64,000 nt of DNA from Lagopus muta. Its lineage: Eukaryota > Chordata > Aves > Galliformes > Phasianidae. Shown here in pieces: positions 43,652 to 64,000 of the stretch. The notes beneath the pieces are model-generated. The model made no database searches and was not told the DNA's origin. It saw nothing but the letters and a program-made list of their open reading frames with translations. The stretch spans positions 53,968,871 to 54,032,870 of the forward strand of contig NC_064433.1 in NCBI RefSeq assembly GCF_023343835.1, read 5' to 3'. Within the stretch, counting starts at the first letter, position 1. Every line of letters starts with the position of its first letter. A program made the translations under genes and the position numbers.

Positions 43652-43815
43652 GCAAGAGAGAGAGCTTTGGTCAGGAAGAGAATCTGGCTGAGCTTCATCC
43701 TGTTCTCACCTAAAGATCAATCTCAACCCAGAAGCGGTTGTCACCCAGACCAGAGCTCCAGTAGTGAGCACCAGTGGCTGTCACAAATGAGTGTGCTGGG
43801 CGATGCTGCCATTGT
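43640..43815 (-). pseudogene. Start-region fragment of the amplified family (copy C)
   Basis: The ATG is at 43696-43698. This copy keeps more of the N-terminal coding sequence than A or B, giving a hydrophobic start of the MKLSQILFL kind before it runs into the ERVL-like end of 4.1-kb unit 4. It shows that copies A and B lost the following exon sequence at a junction that C lacks. Confidence 0.7.
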
Positions 43816-44481
43816 GGACATGTGGACAATGTGGACAATGTTGGACGTGACTTTAAGGGAAGATTTCATAATAATGAAAGAATTACTAATAGCGGGGAAC
43901 AGTGTACTTCAGCTTCACTGCATTTTTATTTCCCATTAGCAGTACTTTTGGTCTAGTAGACTGAAATACCAGAAGCATGCTTTTCTATTGGCCCACAAAA
44001 AAGCTACAAATGGGACTGTTGTCTAGATTTGGACCAACGTGGCTCCTTGGCATGTAGGAGGGTAGCCATGCACCCAGCTCGGGCTTGGGCCTCTACACCC
44101 AAATCCCAGCTCCACTTCCTCCCTTCCAGAGAGTCAATGTATGGTTAGGCTGGGAAGGGACCTTTAAGATGATGTAGGTCCAAATCCCCAGCTATAGGCA
44201 GGGCCGCCTCCCTCTGGACCAGGCTGCTCCAGGCCCCATGGGGGCTGGCCTTGAATGCCTCGAGGCCTGGGGCATCCAGAACCTGACTGGGCAGCCGGTC
44301 CCAGTGTCTCACCAGCCTCATGGTAAAAGCAAAGAATTTCTTCCTGTTACCTAGACTAATCTGCCCTCTTGCAGTTTAAAGCCATTTCCCCTTGTCCTGT
44401 CGTTGTGTGCCCTGATTAAAAAAGTCCCTCCCCAGCTTTCCTGCAGGCCCCCTTCAGGTCCTGGAAGGCCGCTAGCACGGG

Positions 44482-45631
44482 TGTGTGGGAATACAAGGAG
44501 CACTGTACCGATCAGCAGCTGTGGAGCAAGACAAAGCATGAAAGGCAAGGGCACTTCTAGAAGAAAAGGAACAGCTCAGGGCTCTGACTGGATAAGCGCC
44601 CGCCCCCGTGAACGGCTGGGGAGCGTCCGTAGAATGCTCTGTTGACATGTAAATGTGGCTGGGAAAGTGGTGGGGCCGGGTGGGACAGCTAGAGAAAGAA
44701 AACTTGTGAAGGTATGTAAGCGATGTGAGAATTTGCAGTGAACGATGTGGATCGTTCCCTTCTGAGTCCGTGCATCAGACGCTGCAAATGGCGCCCACCG
44801 CGTGGAGCAAACGAAGCCGAGGCTGAGCGAGCCCGGCCCGGCAGCGCCGCCCGACTCCAGTGCGGAGAGATTGATTGGCGCGCGGCCGCAGCGTTCTGCA
44901 GGCCAGTAGGTGAGCAGTCGGGAGCTACGGGGAGTTCGCCAAGGACGGAGCAACAAGTAACTGTGGAAGCATTACGGCTAAAGCTTCAGAATCAGCCTTC
45001 AGCCGCTTCAGCATTAGCTACCCTTCTTAAATGGCTGAGCCAAACGTCCCCGAATTTCCGAGAACTGGGTTCTCTCCGCGCGGAGAGCTTTGCGACAAAG
45101 TCGGCACGGGACTCTGGGAGGCTTCTATGACTAAAGACAGAACGGCTGCTAAGCTCGTGCCTGTTTGGCGCCACATAATGGAAGGGCTTAAGCAAATTGG
45201 ACGAGGAAGAATTTCTTCCGACTGTTCCCCATCGCCCTCCCTCCCACCCCCGCTGCTGCCCCTCGGTGTGGAAAGCAGCCACTGCCCGGACCCGAGCCGC
45301 GGCTCCAACCCCGCTCCCGGCCGGGGAGAAGAGAAATCGCGCCCCGCCCCCGACGCTCGCCGTGACGCTGCCGCCCTCCGGCCCGCTTACGTCGCCTGAT
45401 GCTGGTCCGGTAGATCCGGAAGACGAACCGAACGTTTTCCCCCCGATAGTAATTTGAAGGGTGCGGGAAAGAAAAAATTGTCTAGGGCGTACTACGGTGC
45501 TTTAGAGCAGTGCAGAAAAGAAGCGATATTAGGGGGTGACGCTGATACAAGCGCCGCAAGCCTTTCCTGCGTTGTGTCGTGCAAATCAGCCCCCCCACTT
45601 GGAATCCCTGCCTTATGAGGCACTAAAGGAA
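44482..45631 (+). mobile_element. LTR-PBS-gag fragment (copy C)
   Basis: Full counterpart of 8843-9992, with LTR-like 44482-44786 and PBS 44789-44806. It shares the frame change in the matrix region and the same truncation point at the start of the capsid as copy A, so A and C descend from the same defective insertion. Confidence 0.62.
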
Positions 45632-45637
45632 CTAGCA

Positions 45638-46150
45638 GGTCTGCTTGGAGCCTTCTCTGCTCCAGGCTGAAGAGCCCCAGCTCTGTCCTTATAGGGGAGG
45701 TGCTCTGGCACTCTGATCATCTTTGTGGCCCTCCTCTGGACCCACTCCAACAGCTTGGTGTCCTTCTTGTGTTCGGGGCTCCTGAGCTGGGGGCAGTACC
45801 CCAAGTGGGGTCTCCCAAGAGCAGAGCAGTGGGGCAGACCCACCTCCCTCGACCTGCTGGTCACGTTTCTCTTGATGCAATGCAGGATACAGTTGGCCTT
45901 CTAGGCTGCAAGCACATACTGCTGGCTCGTGGTGAATCATCAAAGGACGCTCCCAAATGCTTGTCCCCAGGGCTGCTCTCAACCCATTCTCCAGCGCGCC
46001 GTTATCCGTGCTCAGGATTGCATTGAAGCAGGTGCAGGGCCTTGCCCTTGGTGTTGCTGAAATTCATGAGGTTGGTTGGCATGGGCTCACCTCTCAACCC
46101 TGTCCAGGTCTCTCTGGACAGCATCCCTCCCCTCTTGTGTGTCCACTGCT
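45638..46150 (-). mobile_element. CR1 LINE, continuation after the nested ERV (copy C)
   Basis: Counterpart of 9999-10505. Homology to copy A ends near GTGTGTCCACT at about 46148, where both continue with different sequence before sharing the NT5DC3 promoter homology further on. Confidence 0.88.
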
Positions 46151-46194
46151 GATCCTTTAAAGTTGCATTGGACTGCTACCTGGGAGAAAACTGT

Positions 46195-46275
46195 CCTGAA
46201 ACTTGGCTATTGAGATGATGGACTGGGGGAGAACAGAACAGGACGCTTTCTACCAGGCAAAGCTGGCCATTAAAC
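46195..46275 (+). mobile_element. ERVL-like gag/pol fragment upstream of NT5DC3
   Basis: GATGATGGACTGGGGGAGAA and the following words match 32122-32185 of the 4.1-kb unit, with several differences (CTTTCTACCAG, CCATTAAACATGCC). It is an older, isolated piece about 460 bp upstream of the NT5DC3 ATG. Confidence 0.8.
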
Positions 46276-46400
46276 ATGCCAACTCAGGCAGGCCCCGTGT
46301 AGCACAAGGGTTTCAATCGGGTTTCAGCCCCACAGCATGGCAAGCCTAGGTAAGTCTGTGTGGAGTTAGTGGACCTCTTGGAGTCTGCTTGCCTTCCATG
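46276..46400 (-). pseudogene. Amplified-family intron fragment upstream of NT5DC3
   Basis: CAGGCAGGCCCCGTGTAGCA, GGGTTTC, TAAGTC and GGAGTCTGCTT match 33105-33212, the intron of the gene model. The join to the ERVL-like fragment differs from the order inside a 4.1-kb unit, so this is a rearranged relic. Confidence 0.8.
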
Positions 46401-46412
46401 CCTTCCATATTT

Positions 46413-46734
46413 TTTCCTTTACATGTGTTAACACATATGATTAGAGCTGTAGGGTGTACCGTTATTAGTTGGAGTCTCGAAACATGTTTGTTGGTTTCTA
46501 TGGCTTTATTCGCATTATGCGTTCCCAGTTCAGCACCACTGACAAAATGGTTGCGGTTGCGGAGAGCCGCCCAGTGAGGCTGCAGCGCCTCCCGCTCCGT
46601 CTGTGGGGCGGGTAGGCGGGGCGGCCGGCACTACCTGCCGCTGGGTCGGGTCCGCCTCCCGCCTCGGTACGGCCCCGGGGCGGAGCCCGAGGAAGTGACT
46701 TCAGCCGGCGGCGGCGGCGCGCCGCTTGCGGGTC
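46413..46734 (+). promoter_or_regulatory. NT5DC3 promoter region with CpG-rich core
   Basis: CpG density rises sharply from about 46560 and continues through exon 1 to about 47000. GC-box-like GGGGCGGG words are at 46604-46612 and nearby, and no TATA box is obvious, as in many CpG-island promoters. A block at 46505-46545 (ATTCGCATTATGCGTTCCCA) is conserved in the diverged copy at 10923-10950, so it may hold functional sites or simply mark the duplication. The transcription start cannot be fixed from sequence alone. Confidence 0.7.

Positions 46735-64000
<17,266 letters not shown>

Larger units (their letters stand above)
43655..46150. repeat. Segmental duplication copy C (partial), upstream of NT5DC3
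   Basis: This block matches copy A from about 8035 to 10505 with an offset near 35639: family start-region fragment, unassigned sequence, CR1, LTR, PBS, gag fragment and second half of the CR1. It starts where unit 4 of the 4.1-kb array stops. It ends in the CR1 tail, about 580 bp upstream of the NT5DC3 start codon. It has more small differences from A than B does in places (for example a different lead-in at 43655-43690, and one base fewer in a C/T run near 44418). It may be the source locus, because it lies beside the genuine NT5DC3 promoter. Confidence 0.9.

Overview
The window looks like vertebrate nuclear DNA from a bird, most likely a galliform such as chicken. Three things support this: many CR1 LINE 3' ends with their characteristic tail, avian-type endogenous retrovirus remnants, and at the right end the first 11 coding exons of NT5DC3 (+ strand, 46735 to beyond 64000), which I recognise with high confidence. 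It is the only conventional gene I can name.

The left 46 kb is a mosaic of recent duplications. (1) Units of about 1412 bp (type L) and 1212 bp (type S) form two arrays, 1-4050 (L-S-L) and 15.8-24.74 kb (S-S-L-L-L-S-L). (2) The whole stretch 1-9742 (copy A) is repeated at 20702-30438 (copy B), about 20.7 kb apart. A third, shorter copy C (43655-46150) lies just upstream of NT5DC3. (3) A 4126-bp tandem repeat fills 30.49-43.65 kb in three large units plus one truncated unit.

The theme common to the L, S and 4.1-kb units is an unrecognised sequence family on the minus strand. In the three 4.1-kb units it forms an apparently complete small gene: GC box and CRE-like sites, a strong-context ATG, a signal-peptide-like N-terminus, one phase-0 intron with GT-AG ends, a stop codon, and AATAAA about 30 bp after the stop. 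The predicted product is 260 aa. L and S units and other scattered pieces are broken relatives. I cannot assign a function, and codon-position counts between diverged copies look neutral, so coding status is open.

Woven into the duplications are retroviral remnants of three kinds: ERVL-like gag/pol pieces (A/B at 4.5 and 25.2 kb, and in every 4.1-kb unit), a betaretrovirus-like LTR-PBS(Lys)-gag fragment nested in a CR1 (copies A, B, C), and a gammaretrovirus-like capsid piece on the minus strand. All are interrupted and none is complete.

Two links tie the duplicated region to NT5DC3. First, 10831-11612 is a diverged copy of the NT5DC3 promoter and part of intron 1, with exon 1 missing and a (CCTCCCG)n block at the deletion point. 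Second, fragments of the amplified family lie immediately upstream of NT5DC3 and inside its intron 1. So copy C plus the NT5DC3 5' region was probably once duplicated as a unit to give copy A plus its 3' flank.
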